The notes: generated by a model not told the origin, from the letters alone. A stretch of 64,000 nucleotides of DNA from AP-15 sp963733945 (GCA_963733945.1 CAVTFD010000026.1:1-64000); one strand, 5' to 3'. Shown: positions 17,323 through 26,772, counted from the first letter of the stretch. Translations and numbers: made by a program.

Positions 17323-18600
17323 ATGTCGAAACCTCGCTCCGCCTTTCTCGCCACCGCGCTCGAACGCGGTTTTGTCCATCAATGCACCGATCTCGACGCG
17401 CTCGACGACCGGATGAACGCCGGTCGCGTCACCACCTACATCGGCTACGACTGCACCGCCGACAGTCTTCATGTTGGCAGCCTTGTGGGCATCATGCTGC
17501 TGCGGTTGCTGCAGAAGAACGGGCACAAGCCGATCGTGCTGATGGGCGGCGGCACCACGCGGATTGGCGATCCCTCCGGCAAGGACGAGGCGCGGCCATT
17601 GCTCGATGATACCGAAATCACCCGCAATATGGCTGGGATCCGCAAAGTTTTTACCAAATTTATCGAATTCGGCGACGGCGCGACCGATGCGGCAATGGTC
17701 AACAACGCCGATTGGCTCGACGAATTGCGCTATATCCCGCTGTTGCGCGACGTCGGACGGCATTTCTCGGTCAATCGCATGCTGACCCAGGATAGCGTGC
17801 GCTTGCGGCTTGAGCGCGAGCAGCCGCTGAGCTTTCTCGAATTCAACTACCCGATCCTGCAGGCCTACGATTTCGTCGAGCTGGCCAGGCGCTTCAATTG
17901 CGAGGTGCAGATCGGCGGCTCCGACCAATGGGGCAACATCGTCGGCGGGGTAGAGCTGGGCCGGCGCATGGACGGGCGCACCCTGTTCGGGCTGACCACG
18001 CCGCTGCTGACCAGCGCGTCGGGCGACAAGATGGGCAAGACCGCGAAGGGTGCGGTGTGGCTCAACGAGGAGCGGCTGTCGCCCTATGAATACTGGCAAT
18101 TCTGGCGCAATACCGAGGACGCCGATGTCGGCCGCTTTTTGCGTCTGTTCACCGAACTGCCGATCGATGAGATCGCCCCGCTGGAAGCCCTCGAAGGCGC
18201 CGAGATCAATGAGGCGAAGAAGATCCTGGCGACCGCGGCGACGGTGCTGTGCCATGGCCGCGAGGCAGCCGAGAAGGCAGCACTCACGGCGAGCGCTGTC
18301 TTTCACGCGGGTGTCGTGGAGTCCGCTCAAGCTACCGACATGAGTGCAGCAGACATCGTTCGCGAGGTGCCGCGCGAGTTGCTTGAGCGCGGCATCGCCG
18401 CCGTCGAATTGTTCAGCCGCGCCGGGCTCGCCGCCTCAAACAGCGAGGCAAGGCGGCTGATCCGCGGCGGCGGCGCGCGCATCAACGACACCACCGTCGA
18501 TGACGAGACCCGCATCGTCCGGCTCGCCGATCTCGGTCCCCAGGGCGTGCTGAAACTCAGCGCCGGCCGCAAGCGCCATGCCCTTGTTCGCGCGGTCTGA
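17323..18600 (+). CDS. tyrS: Tyrosine-tRNA ligase
   Basis: 425 residues, class I aminoacyl-tRNA synthetase that charges tRNA-Tyr. The HIGH-type motif is LHVGSLVG near residue 49 and the KMSKS-type motif is GDKMGKTAKG near 233. Tyrosine-site segments (YIGYDCTADS, QIGGSDQWGNI) are intact. The C-terminal S4 RNA-binding domain is seen as GLAASNSEARRLIRGGGARIND. An in-frame ATG at 17305 would add six residues; I prefer 17323 by homology. The only aminoacyl-tRNA synthetase in the window. Confidence 0.95.
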   Translation: MSKPRSAFLATALERGFVHQCTDLDALDDRMNAGRVTTYIGYDCTADSLHVGSLVGIMLLRLLQKNGHKPIVLMGGGTTRIGDPSGKDEARPLLDDTEITRNMAGIRKVFTKFIEFGDGATDAAMVNNADWLDELRYIPLLRDVGRHFSVNRMLTQDSVRLRLEREQPLSFLEFNYPILQAYDFVELARRFNCEVQIGGSDQWGNIVGGVELGRRMDGRTLFGLTTPLLTSASGDKMGKTAKGAVWLNEERLSPYEYWQFWRNTEDADVGRFLRLFTELPIDEIAPLEALEGAEINEAKKILATAATVLCHGREAAEKAALTASAVFHAGVVESAQATDMSAADIVREVPRELLERGIAAVELFSRAGLAASNSEARRLIRGGGARINDTTVDDETRIVRLADLGPQGVLKLSAGRKRHALVRAV

Positions 18601-18693
18601 CGAACACTCCCAGCTCCAGCCCATATAACGGCTGCTTCAAGCCGATCTCCGCTCATTGGCCGGCGTCACGCCATCCTGTCACGCGGCCCGGGA

Positions 18694-19871
18694 CTAGCCC
18701 GGTGGCGGCTTCTTTTCTTCGTGCTGTGGCGCGGGGCGGTGCGGCGCAGGAGCTGGATGCGGCGCTGGTCGAGCGGCCGCAGCGTGGACCGGCGCCGGAT
18801 GCACCGGGCGAGCGACGACAGGGTGGACCGGTGCCGGGTGGACCTGCGGGGCAATATGCGCCTGTGGGGGGACAAGCCCATGGGCCGCCGGAGCCCGTGC
18901 TACGGGTCTCGCAGCAACTTCACCCGGACTGACCGGATGGCCCGCTTCGGCGGGGGTCCGAGGCGTCGGAGACGCCCCGAGCGACGCCGGAGCCACGCCA
19001 TGCTGACCGGCGATCGCGGGCCTCGCCGCCTCCGGTACGTGCTGCCCTGGGATCGCGAGCCCAGGCGCGACTCCCGCGTGCTCCGCTGCCGGCCCGCGCA
19101 GGGCTGGGTTGCAGGTCCAGGCGCAACGCCGGTGCGCACGGGCGCCACGGCATTATGTGCCGGGACGACGCCCGGGCCGCTAAACACACCCGGCCGGGTC
19201 GTCGCGGCGATCGGCGGATGTCCCTGGTTGACCGAGGCCAACAGCGCGTGATTGGTGCTAGCGGCTTGTTGGTGCGCGATCTGCGCTTGCGTGGGCGGCA
19301 AACGCTGCGCTCGTGCAAAAGCCTGTTCTTGTGGCGTCGATTGGGCCACGGTCCCGCCACTACCGCCATTATAGCTCACGTTATTGACGGTTGTGTTGTT
19401 CACCACCGTACGATTGTACACATTGGTGATGTGCGTATTGCTGATATTGTTGACGGCACGGTTGTAATTGAACGCGCCGTTATTCCAGTAGCCTCCCTGG
19501 TAGCCGACGCCACCATAGCCGAAGCCGTAATTTATGCCGCCGTAAAATCCGACATGCGGTCCCCAGTAGCCTTGGTTGAACGCGTAGACGCCATTGTCCC
19601 AACCCCAATAGCGAGGCGTCCAGAGCAGGCCTACCGTGGGGGGTTGTACCCAGGTGCCGGGCACCCAGAAATATCCGTACGGTCCATATGCCCAATAGCC
19701 CGGCGTCCAGATATAGCCGGGCGCCGGGATCGGTGGCTGCGTATAAACAGGAAGCAGCGGCGGAGCGATCGTGATGTTAAGCCCGATACCCACCTGTGCG
19801 AAGGAAGCGGCCGCCCCCAACACGAGACCCAGCGCCAGCAGTACAGGAACGACGAAGCGGCACCGGTGCAT
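18694..19871 (-). pseudogene. YXWGXW-repeat secreted protein, one frameshift
   Basis: Signal peptide MHRCRFVVPVLLALGLVLGA, then a Tyr/Trp/Gly-rich part with repeats of the YIWTPGYWAYGPYG and FWVPGTW kind, then an Asn-rich stretch and an Ala/Pro/His-rich tail. Near 19101-19103 the frame changes. The coherent Ala/Pro tail (LRGPAAEHAGVAPG onward, ending EEKKPPPG) is in the next frame and reaches a TAG at 18694. Restoring one C in a CCC run joins both into about 392 residues. The unshifted frame instead gives an Arg-rich tail to 18900 that looks non-coding. Function of this exported family is unknown; a cell-surface or envelope role is usual. Confidence 0.75.
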
Positions 19872-20001
19872 GTCAGGGCCTCGTGGTAGTCAAGTGTCGG
19901 GTTCTCGAGAACCGTCGTCCCGTGGTGCCCTTCGAGAGGAGGCCGACAAAGTATATTAACGCCGGCGTGGCCGGGACATCGCACGCCGTCCTAAATAAAT
20001 A

Positions 20002-20028
20002 GGGGGCGCGGATTAACCCCGCGCCCCC
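20002..20028 (-). terminator. Intrinsic terminator after the DUF1993 gene
   Basis: A perfect 10-bp stem, GGGGGCGCGG (20002-20011) and CCGCGCCCCC (20019-20028), with a 7-base loop. On the minus strand it is followed by the T-rich TATTTATTTAGG. It lies about 90 bases beyond the stop codon of the minus-strand DUF1993 gene, so it most likely ends that transcript. Confidence 0.65.
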
Positions 20029-20115
20029 GAATGACAGTCATCAGCCGTCAGTTTGAATCCCCGCCCCGCTTGCGCGGGAGCGGCGCATGACTGGTCGAAA
20101 CCCAAAAACGGATTT

Positions 20116-20625
20116 CTACGACGGCATCGGGCCCATGAAGTCGCGCTTGCCGATCTCGATGCCGAGCGAGCGCAGGATGTTGTAGGCCGTCGTCGTGTGG
20201 AAATAAAAATTCGGCATCGCCAAGTGATAAAGATAGACCTGGGCGCGAAAATGACGCGGCTGGCCGCCTTGAACAATCGTTACCTGCGAATCTTCCTTGC
20301 CGTCGAGCTGGTCGGGACGCAGGCCTTTCAAGAAATCGATGGTCTTATCGAGCCGCGACTGCATCTCAGCCCAACTGTTGTCGATCGCCGGCAGCTGCGG
20401 CACCTCGACGCCTGCGGCACGACCGGCGCCGAACGCGTGCTCGCTCGCTTGGCGGACCTGACGGGCCAAGGTGAACATGTCGGGATAGAGCCGCAAATTC
20501 AGAACGGTAGCCTCATCCCATTTCTTTTCTGTAGCGTGTTTTTGGGCCTTGTCGAGCGTTCCTTTCAAGCCGCCGAGCAGCTGTAGAAACACCGGCACCG
20601 ATGCGTGATACATGCTGATGGCCAT
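20116..20625 (-). CDS. DUF1993 domain protein
   Basis: 169 residues matching the DUF1993 family by its start (MAISMYHASVPVFLQLLGGL), the central NLRLYPDMFTLARQVRQASEH and the C-terminal FYFHTTTAYNILRSLG. The family resembles the DinB/YfiT helical-bundle proteins, some of which bind metal, but its function is unknown. AGGAGGA sits before the ATG. A strong hairpin terminator follows at 20002-20028. It is divergent from a small gene at 20778. Confidence 0.85.
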   Translation of the reverse strand: MAISMYHASVPVFLQLLGGLKGTLDKAQKHATEKKWDEATVLNLRLYPDMFTLARQVRQASEHAFGAGRAAGVEVPQLPAIDNSWAEMQSRLDKTIDFLKGLRPDQLDGKEDSQVTIVQGGQPRHFRAQVYLYHLAMPNFYFHTTTAYNILRSLGIEIGKRDFMGPMPS

Positions 20626-20777
20626 GTCGCGGTCCTCCTCGGGTTGGTAAAGGTGAAGCCCGCAGCATCTTAACTGCGCTTGGGATCGGCGTGAAGGCGC
20701 GATCGGTCGCCGCGGACCGCGGAGCCCTCGACGATGACGTCGGCGGGAATTAGTCTCTGACGGTCAAAGCGAGAGGG

Positions 20778-21029
20778 GTGCCGCGCGTGGCCAGAGAACG
20801 GCGTCTCGGAGCGCGTCAGGTCGAGGAGATCTTTCTCGCCTTTGCCGAGGCTATGCGCGAATTACCTCCCGACATCGAGGCCGGCTGGCTCGACGCCCAG
20901 GGCGATCTTAGGCTCGCGCCCGACATCGCCCGCAAATTGCGCACGGCGCGCCGCGTGCGCCAGCTGTTGCAGGAGTTGCGCCAGCACGATAGCGAAGATG
21001 GCGGCTCCGAAAGCGGAGGCGCTCGCTAG
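20778..21029 (+). CDS. Small hypothetical protein
   Basis: 83 residues, charged and predicted helical (ARQVEEIFLAFAEAMRELPP, then RKLRTARRVRQLLQELRQHD), with no signal or membrane segment. Start is GTG at 20778 after GAGAGG. It overlaps the convergent CoA-transferase gene by four bases, sharing the palindrome CTAG as both stop codons. No family recognised. Codon use looks like real coding sequence, but homology is needed. Confidence 0.5.
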   Translation: MPRVARERRLGARQVEEIFLAFAEAMRELPPDIEAGWLDAQGDLRLAPDIARKLRTARRVRQLLQELRQHDSEDGGSESGGAR

Positions 21030-22246
21030 CGTCCGTCCAGGCCGGCGACTATCCGGTGATTGTGCAGCCGGCCGATCTCGGCCTGCGATAGGCCAAGAAC
21101 TTCAGCGAGAACGAGATCGGTATGTTCGCCGAGACGGGGTGCTGGGCTCGACGCTGCGCGCGGTGCAGCCGCAAAGTCGAGCGGCAGCCCCGGCATCAGG
21201 TAAGGCCCGATCCCGGGCTGCTCGACCTCGGCAAAGAGCGGGTTGACCGCCGAGCAGCGCGGGTCGTCCTGCACCAGCTGAAGAAAGTCCTGGAACTGCC
21301 CCCACAGAACTCCGGTCCCGGCAAAGGCTTGCCGGATCTCGTCGAGACTATGGCCGGCGCACCATCGGCCGAGCAAGGCGGCGATCATGTCGCGCGCCTC
21401 GTAGCGCCCGGCTTCGGTGTTGAGATCGACCTCCATCATCGTTCCGATCATGGCCAACCGCTCGGTCAGCCCGGTCGCCTGACCCAACGCGCGCCATTGC
21501 CGCGGGGTCAGCGCGATGATCATCACCCGCCGCCCGTCTGCGGTGGCAAAATCGCGGCCAAAGCTGCCGTAAAGATCGTTGCCGATCGCCGGCCTCGCAT
21601 GCCGGTTGACCTGGACGTCGCCGATATAGCCGAGGTTGGCGACCGTCGCGAGCATTACGTCCGACAATGCCGCCACCACCTCCTGACCCTCGCCGGTGCG
21701 CGCGCGGTGGCGCTCCGCCGCCAGTAGGCCGGTCGCGAGATAGAGCCCGGCGGCGATGTCCCAGGCCGGCAGCACGTGGTTGAGCGGCATGCCACCGCCC
21801 GCTCCGGTGACCAGTGGAAACCCGCTCGCCGCATTGACCGTGTAGTCGACCGCGGCCGAGCCGTCGCGGTTGCCCACCAGGCGCAGCACGATCACGTCGG
21901 CCCGCCCGGCCTTGAGGCTGGCAAAATCGAGACCGCGCAACGGCGGCAGATTGGTCAGCAGGATGCCGGCGCCGGGGCCGGGCGCGGTAACCAGGGCGCG
22001 GGCAATCTCGCGGCCCTCGGGCTTGTCGAGGGCCAGCGCCAAGGAGCGCTTGGCCTTGTTGAGCCCGGCCCAATAGAGGCTTGCGCCATCCTTGGTCACC
22101 GGCCAGCGTCGAAAATCGATGCCGCCGCCGATCGGGTCGATGCGGATTACGTCGGCGCCCATCTGCGCCATCGTCATGCCGCCCAGCGGAGCGGCGACAA
22201 AAGCCGAGATCTCGACAATGCGCAGGTCGTGAAGCAGCCGGTTCAT
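21026..22246 (-). CDS. CaiB/BaiF family (class III) CoA transferase, similar to 2-methylfumaryl-CoA isomerase
   Basis: 406 residues. The N-terminal block LRIVEISAFVAAPLGGMTMA and GADVIRIDPIGGGIDFRRWP, followed by LYWAGLNKAKRSLALAL, is typical of family III CoA transferases. From memory the GGGIDFRRWPVT pattern most resembles the mesaconyl-CoA C1-C4 (2-methylfumaryl-CoA) transferase branch. These enzymes move CoA between carboxylates through a catalytic Asp; DVMLATVANLGYIGDVQ lies in the expected region. Neighbours do not supply the rest of a mesaconate pathway, so the exact substrate remains open. Confidence 0.8.
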   Translation of the reverse strand: MNRLLHDLRIVEISAFVAAPLGGMTMAQMGADVIRIDPIGGGIDFRRWPVTKDGASLYWAGLNKAKRSLALALDKPEGREIARALVTAPGPGAGILLTNLPPLRGLDFASLKAGRADVIVLRLVGNRDGSAAVDYTVNAASGFPLVTGAGGGMPLNHVLPAWDIAAGLYLATGLLAAERHRARTGEGQEVVAALSDVMLATVANLGYIGDVQVNRHARPAIGNDLYGSFGRDFATADGRRVMIIALTPRQWRALGQATGLTERLAMIGTMMEVDLNTEAGRYEARDMIAALLGRWCAGHSLDEIRQAFAGTGVLWGQFQDFLQLVQDDPRCSAVNPLFAEVEQPGIGPYLMPGLPLDFAAAPRAASSPAPRLGEHTDLVLAEVLGLSQAEIGRLHNHRIVAGLDGR

Positions 22247-22743
22247 GCCCTATCCTGTCGAGGCAGGGGTGGCCCGGCAAGGCGTAACGGCGCAACGGTG
22301 AATTCCCGTAGAACCGGGAAAATGACCGGGAACTTTGTCGATTTTCGCCCCGGCCGACCCATTATTTCACGAAAACCGTGTGCTAAATCAATCTGTTATG
22401 AGCAAATTCCCGTCGCCGAGTAACCGGGAATTTTTTCGGCCTAACCGGGAATTATTTTGCTCGAACCGGGAATTGGCGTACCGCTGCAGGGGTCCGATGA
22501 ATTTCGCGCGCCGCTCGATCCGCCACCTCCTCGTCAGAATGCTCGTGAAATCGCCCGCTCGGACGAGGCGGGCACCATAGCGCAGGATTGTGGCGAAAAC
22601 GCCGTTGCGCTGCCGGAGGCGTGTCGGCACGTTCCATAGGTCTCCGGCGTCCGGCAACACCCTTGCGCCATGTTTCCTCTGCGAGAACAATAAGCGGTCG
22701 AACAGATAAAATCGCGGCCACGCCGCCAAGGAGAGAAAGCGCC
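22247..22743. other. Intergenic region carrying the AACCGGGAATT repeat array
   Basis: This 497-base gap lies between the CoA-transferase start (minus) and the SDR start (plus). The first half holds the repeat array described at 22301-22474. The remainder (22475-22743) has open frames in several phases, none with convincing composition. The SDR ribosome-binding site CAAGGAGAG is at its right end. Confidence 0.6.
22301..22474. repeat. Array of AACCGGGAATT repeats with 21-bp phasing
   Basis: Three exact copies of AACCGGGAATT start at 22422, 22443 and 22464, each 21 bp apart. Before them are degenerate copies: AACCGGGAA at 22312 and ACCGGGAA at 22325. Reverse-oriented copies AATTCCCG are at 22301 and 22405, so the array includes inverted pairs. 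The spacers between direct copies are AT-rich. A single related copy, AACCGGGAAATT, is at 56063. The array lies between two divergent genes. Confidence 0.85.
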
Positions 22744-23562
22744 ATGGACCTCGGATTGCAAGGCAAGCATGCGATCGTGACCGGCGGCAGCCGGGGCATC
22801 GGCAAAGCCATTGCGCGGGAATTGGCTCGCGAAGGGGTCGATGTGGCGATCGTGTCGCGCAACCAGGGGGATCTGGAGGCGACGGCGCGGGAGCTGGCTA
22901 GCGCGACGAACCGGCGCATCGTTCCCCTCGCAGCCGACGTCACCAGCAAGGACCAGGTGGACCATATGGTCGCCGAGGCGGCGCGGCAACTGGGCGGCCT
23001 GCACATCCTGGTCAACAGCGGGTCGGCGCCCGGAGGCTCGGCCACCGCGACCGGCCCGATCGAAACCGTCGTCGACGAAGATTTGATTGAGGATTTTAAC
23101 GTGAAGTATGTCGGGGCTCTGCGCTGTTCGCGCGCGGTCATCCCGTTCATGAAGACGGCGGGCTGGGGCCGCATCATCAACATCAGCGGCGGCAACGCCC
23201 GCAACGCCGGCAATCTCAGCGGCGGCGCCCGCAATGCCGGCCTGGTGCACATGACAAAAACGCTGGCGGTCCAGCTGGGCCGTCATGGGATCACGGTCAA
23301 TTGCATCCATCCCGGCACGACTCGCACCGAGCGCACGCCAAGCCTGCTCGCCGCCCGCGCCACCCAGCTGGGCGTATCTCCGGAAGAGGCGGAGCGGCGG
23401 GACTTCGCTCCGGACTCGCCGCGCGGCAATGCCATCTGCCGCATGGTGGACGCTGCGGAGGTCGGGTTTGTCGCAGTCTTCCTGGCCTCGGAAAAGGCCT
23501 GGGCGGTCTCCGGCGAGTTGGTGTCGGCAGGCGGCGGGGCCGGGCGGTCAGTATATTACTGA
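22744..23562 (+). CDS. SDR-family oxidoreductase lacking the usual catalytic Tyr-Lys
   Basis: 272 residues of the short-chain dehydrogenase fold. The NAD(P) glycine motif TGGSRGIGKAIA is at residues 14-25, and ADVTSKDQVD and the central LVNSGSAPGG replace the usual DV and NAG. The active-site region reads ISGGNARNAGNLSGGARNAG followed by LVHMTKTLA. Aligned with normal SDRs, the YxxxK Tyr and Lys fall on Gly and Asn. The C-terminal SGELVSAGGG is normal. So the fold and cofactor site are intact but the classical chemistry is not supported. The ATG follows AAGGAGAG. Convergent with the methyltransferase gene. Confidence 0.85.
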   Translation: MDLGLQGKHAIVTGGSRGIGKAIARELAREGVDVAIVSRNQGDLEATARELASATNRRIVPLAADVTSKDQVDHMVAEAARQLGGLHILVNSGSAPGGSATATGPIETVVDEDLIEDFNVKYVGALRCSRAVIPFMKTAGWGRIINISGGNARNAGNLSGGARNAGLVHMTKTLAVQLGRHGITVNCIHPGTTRTERTPSLLAARATQLGVSPEEAERRDFAPDSPRGNAICRMVDAAEVGFVAVFLASEKAWAVSGELVSAGGGAGRSVYY

Positions 23563-23588
23563 GCAGCGATTCGAACGCGTATCCCGCA

Positions 23589-24413
23589 TCAATTCGGGAC
23601 GGTCCCGCGGCAGGCCCACGCGACGGCCGCGAAGGAGCGCGGACCGTCGGGTAGTTCCGCGCAGTAGGCGCGCCGCACCTGTTCCCTCAACGCCGTGCGG
23701 GCGGCGCTGGACACGCGATTGACCAACTGTGCGCCAACTCCCTCGGCAGTGAGCGGCAGCCAGTATTCGTCGAAGCAGGAATACTCCATGCGGATCGAGA
23801 GACTGGTCTGTTCTACATTGACGAGACCTTGTTCCCGCCAGGCGTTCGCCATTTCGCCAGGCGCGCTCAAAGAGCGAAACAGCCGCCGCTCGAACGTTGG
23901 ATCGAGCACCGCCGCGATATCCTGCAGCATCCGTGTCGGGGTCATTCCGCCGTAGGAATCCCACACCGCGGCCGTCACCGTCCCACCGGGCCGCACGACA
24001 CGGCGCATCTCGGCAACGGCACGCGGGGCGTCAGGAATGAACTGCATGACCAGCATGGAGAGCGCTCGATCGAACGAGGCATCGCCAAACGGCAGCGCGC
24101 GGGCATCACCCTGATGAAAAGCGATGCGCGTGTCGGTGTTATGGGCGCGCGCATGGTTGATGAAGGCTTCGGATTGATCGATGCCGGCAACAGAAGCGAG
24201 GTTGCGGATCTCCGGTAAGGCGAAGGTCAAACTGCCGGTGCCGCAGCCGACATCCAGCACACGATCACCGTCTGTCACGCCACCGAACCGGATCAGCAAC
24301 GGCGCCAGACGGCGGCTCCAGCGCCCCATGGACTGTTCGTAAGAGTCTGCGGCTTGGCGGGGGAATGTGATGGCGGGGGCGGTTTGAGGGTCGAACGGCG
24401 TTGTATCGTTCAT
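23589..24413 (-). CDS. Class I SAM-dependent methyltransferase
   Basis: 274 residues. SAM-binding motif I is VLDVGCGTGSLTFAL, followed by the acidic GIDQSEAF, the post-II GDARALPFGDASFDRALSM and LRVVRPGG-type RRVVRPGGTVTAAVWD. It resembles the ubiquinone/menaquinone and small-molecule methyltransferases of the UbiE type, but the substrate is unknown. I place the start at ATG 24413 because AGGGA lies at good spacing; another ATG six codons upstream (24431) is possible. Confidence 0.85.
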   Translation of the reverse strand: MNDTTPFDPQTAPAITFPRQAADSYEQSMGRWSRRLAPLLIRFGGVTDGDRVLDVGCGTGSLTFALPEIRNLASVAGIDQSEAFINHARAHNTDTRIAFHQGDARALPFGDASFDRALSMLVMQFIPDAPRAVAEMRRVVRPGGTVTAAVWDSYGGMTPTRMLQDIAAVLDPTFERRLFRSLSAPGEMANAWREQGLVNVEQTSLSIRMEYSCFDEYWLPLTAEGVGAQLVNRVSSAARTALREQVRRAYCAELPDGPRSFAAVAWACRGTVPN

Positions 24414-24431
24414 ATGTTGTCCCTGTGCCAT

Positions 24432-24791
24432 CTGGATCAGACCTTATGCCGGGCGCCACGTTGGACCTGATCGACCCAGAAGGCAAAGGAAGCTGTCGGC
24501 ACGTTTGGCTGCACCCAGACCTTGACACCATACAGGCGCAAGTCGTCAGAAGATGGAGGTCGTAGGATGGGTCAACCGAAGAGAAACCCATCACTCCTCG
24601 AAACACCGGGGTGATGGGTTTCGCCATGCTTAGCCCATACTACGCGCAGCCCGGTCTCGGCGCACGGCGGAGTGCGCTCCGCTTTTCCACCCTACAGTTG
24701 CTGGGCCGTCGCGGGCTGCGGGAGAACACGCATCGCCTGCTCGTAGTTTGCGTGCGACCGCTGAGAAGCACCGTCGTAAGCTGAAAAAGGT
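24432..24791. other. Intergenic region with a GTAGGATGGGT repeat
   Basis: A 360-base gap between the methyltransferase start and the end of a frameshifted MFS gene. It contains a dispersed repeat at 24560-24652 and a related tail near 24676-24697 (CTTTTCCACCCTAC). Nothing else is supported. Confidence 0.5.
24560..24652. repeat. GTAGGATGGGT-type intergenic palindromic element
   Basis: Begins CGTAGGATGGGT and contains the hairpin AACCCATCAC (24585-24594) / GTGATGGGTT (24611-24620), a 10-bp perfect stem, then ends GCCCATACTACG. Elements with this GTAGGATGGGT...GATGGGTTTCG layout are familiar dispersed repeats in rhizobial genomes. A related piece is at 27613-27675. Confidence 0.7.
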
Positions 24792-26296
24792 TTAATGTTT
24801 ACGCACTCTCGGCGGCGCTCGGAGCACAGCTGTGAGGCCAGCCCCAATCGCGGCGGCGATCAGTAACGGCAGCACCTCGTCGACTGCCCGGAGCACCGCC
24901 TGCTCCGATACGCCAAGTGTTCGATCTCCGGCTCCGGTCAACGCCGCCAGCCGCCATGACAGCACGGCGGACGCACCCGCGACACCCAGGCTTGTCCCTA
25001 AACCTCGCGACAGATGGAGAAGGCCACTCGCTTCGGAGCTGCGATGGCCTGGGGCGGCGCTCATCGTCGAATTGTTGTTGGGGGCGATAAATAGGCCCAA
25101 CCCGGCGCCGTAGAGGGCGAGCGCCACCATGATGCCGGCTAGGCTCGCCACCCCACCGGTCAGAACTGCAGAGAGCAGGATCAATGCCACCGCGCAGATT
25201 GTCATTCCTCCCAGCAACAGGGTCCGCTCGCCGAGGCGCTCCTGCAAGCGGCTGGTGAACGGTGCGACGACCCCCAATGCCGCGGGAATGATCGCAAGGC
25301 GGAGACCGGCGGCCAGCGGCGAATCCTGGCAGCCGCGGACCAGTGCGAACGACATCAGAAAGAACATTCCGTACAACATCACGTAAGCGAAAACAGTCGC
25401 CACGACGCCGCTTGCAAATGCGGTAATTCCGAATAGATCGAGACCGACCAGCGGCGCCGACACCCGGCTTTCCTGCCAAATGAATGCCGACAGCAGAACG
25501 GCGGCAGCGACCGCACTTCCGGTGATCGCCAGCGAGGCTGAGCCCCAGACATAGCTTTCGCTGATCGCAATCAGTAGGAAGATCAGTGCCGGCACAACCA
25601 GCACGGCTCCTTTCCAATCAAATCGCAGATCAACGCTCAGATCAGTGGTTCGCGGGATCACCAGCCAACCAATCACCGCCGCAGCAAAGGCGAGCGGTAC
25701 ATTCACCCAGAACACCCAGCGCCAGCTGAGTGCGGCGAGCAGCGCACCGCCGACCGCGGACCAGCAGTGACGCCGATGGCTTGGACCGCTGCAAAGACGC
25801 CGATGGCGCGCGCCTGCCGGCTCGGACCGGCTGCCTTGATCAGGATGACAAGACTGTTGGCCGCCAACATCGCCCCCCCGAATCCCTGAAAGGTCCGGAA
25901 TGCAATCAATTGGGTCAGATCCGTTGCCAGCCCACACAATGCGGAAGCGAGCATGAACAGCAGGAACCCGCCCAAGAACATCAGCTTGCGCCCGGTCCTC
26001 GCCGCGAGACAGGCGAGCACCGGCAGGCTCGACGCGCTGGCGAGCGTGTAGGCAACGGCAACCCAGCTCACCGCGCTCAGCCTTGCCCCGAAATCATGCT
26101 CGAGTGTGGGCAATATCAGCTGAACGATGCTGGCATCGAGCTGGCCGATGAGCCCGGCCATGCACGCCGTCCCGACGACGAGCCACGGGTAATAGGGCTG
26201 GCGGGCAATAAACCGAGCGGGCGCAGGCTCGTAGCCGGCGAGGAAGGTAGAACCCAGACGAGTTGCCCGAGACGGCTCGCTTTTTCGCCCGCTCAT
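24792..26296 (-). pseudogene. MFS exporter, DHA2-like, one frameshift
   Basis: About 501 codons. The N-terminal part (LIGQLDASIVQLILPTLEHD, motif A LAARTGRKL, then FQGFGGAMLAANSLVILI) reads well from ATG 26296, which follows GGGGAGG. Near 25756-25760 the frame is lost just after AVQAIGVTAGP. The next helices (AVGGALLAALSWRWVFWVNV) continue in the adjacent frame to a TAA at 24792. Adding one G or C at the CCGCGG site restores the conserved motif-C region GPAVGGALL. So the gene is either freshly broken or affected by a one-base sequencing error. Family role is proton-driven export of drugs; substrate unknown. Confidence 0.8.
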
Positions 26297-26772
26297 CGCC
26301 TCCCCGCATGCTAGGGGTCAGTAATGGAGTACTTTTTAATTCATCGCTTCATAGCCACACCCCTATTACATTACACAAGGCCTAGGGTATCGATAGGCGG
26401 CCAGAGCGGCACAGAGACATGTCGAGAGGGGTCAGGCGACGGGCCCTCGGCGTGTCTCCGGCGACGCTCTGTCGTTACATCCCCGCCGCGCGAACCGCAA
26501 ATACCTCAGGCGCCTGAGAATGCTGGCACTTACCCATAGAAGCAGGATGCCGCAGGAGACCTGGACACAGAATGTCCAGCGTGTAAGGACGGAGTTTATG
26601 CGTCAGAGCAGGTACGATCCCGGCCTGTATCGTTTCCATCAGGATTGCAAAATCTCCTGTGGGCGTGTGCGGCGGCGAGGCAGGACCATGCCGTTGCGAC
26701 GATATTAAAACTTTGCCAGGGGCGGAAGCAAATCTAACTCCCTACGGTCCCTATTCATCACCGGGCTTAGGA
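26297..26772. other. Intergenic region, lower GC, no supported gene
   Basis: A 476-base stretch between the frameshifted MFS gene and the end of the PEP-CTERM gene. The part near 26330-26400 is AT-richer than its surroundings. Short open frames on the plus strand (26324-26539 and 26520-26708) lack plausible protein composition. No hairpin with a T tract was recognised. Confidence 0.4.

Noticed and set aside
22301..22474. Possible CRISPR array or replication-origin iterons
   Set aside because: Spacers are only 10 bases and AT-rich rather than unique, and no Cas or replication-initiator gene is near. Iterons cannot be formally excluded, but context is chromosomal.
26324..26708. Two short plus-strand frames in the gap after the MFS gene
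   Set aside because: No ribosome site, no recognisable composition, and no homology I can recall.
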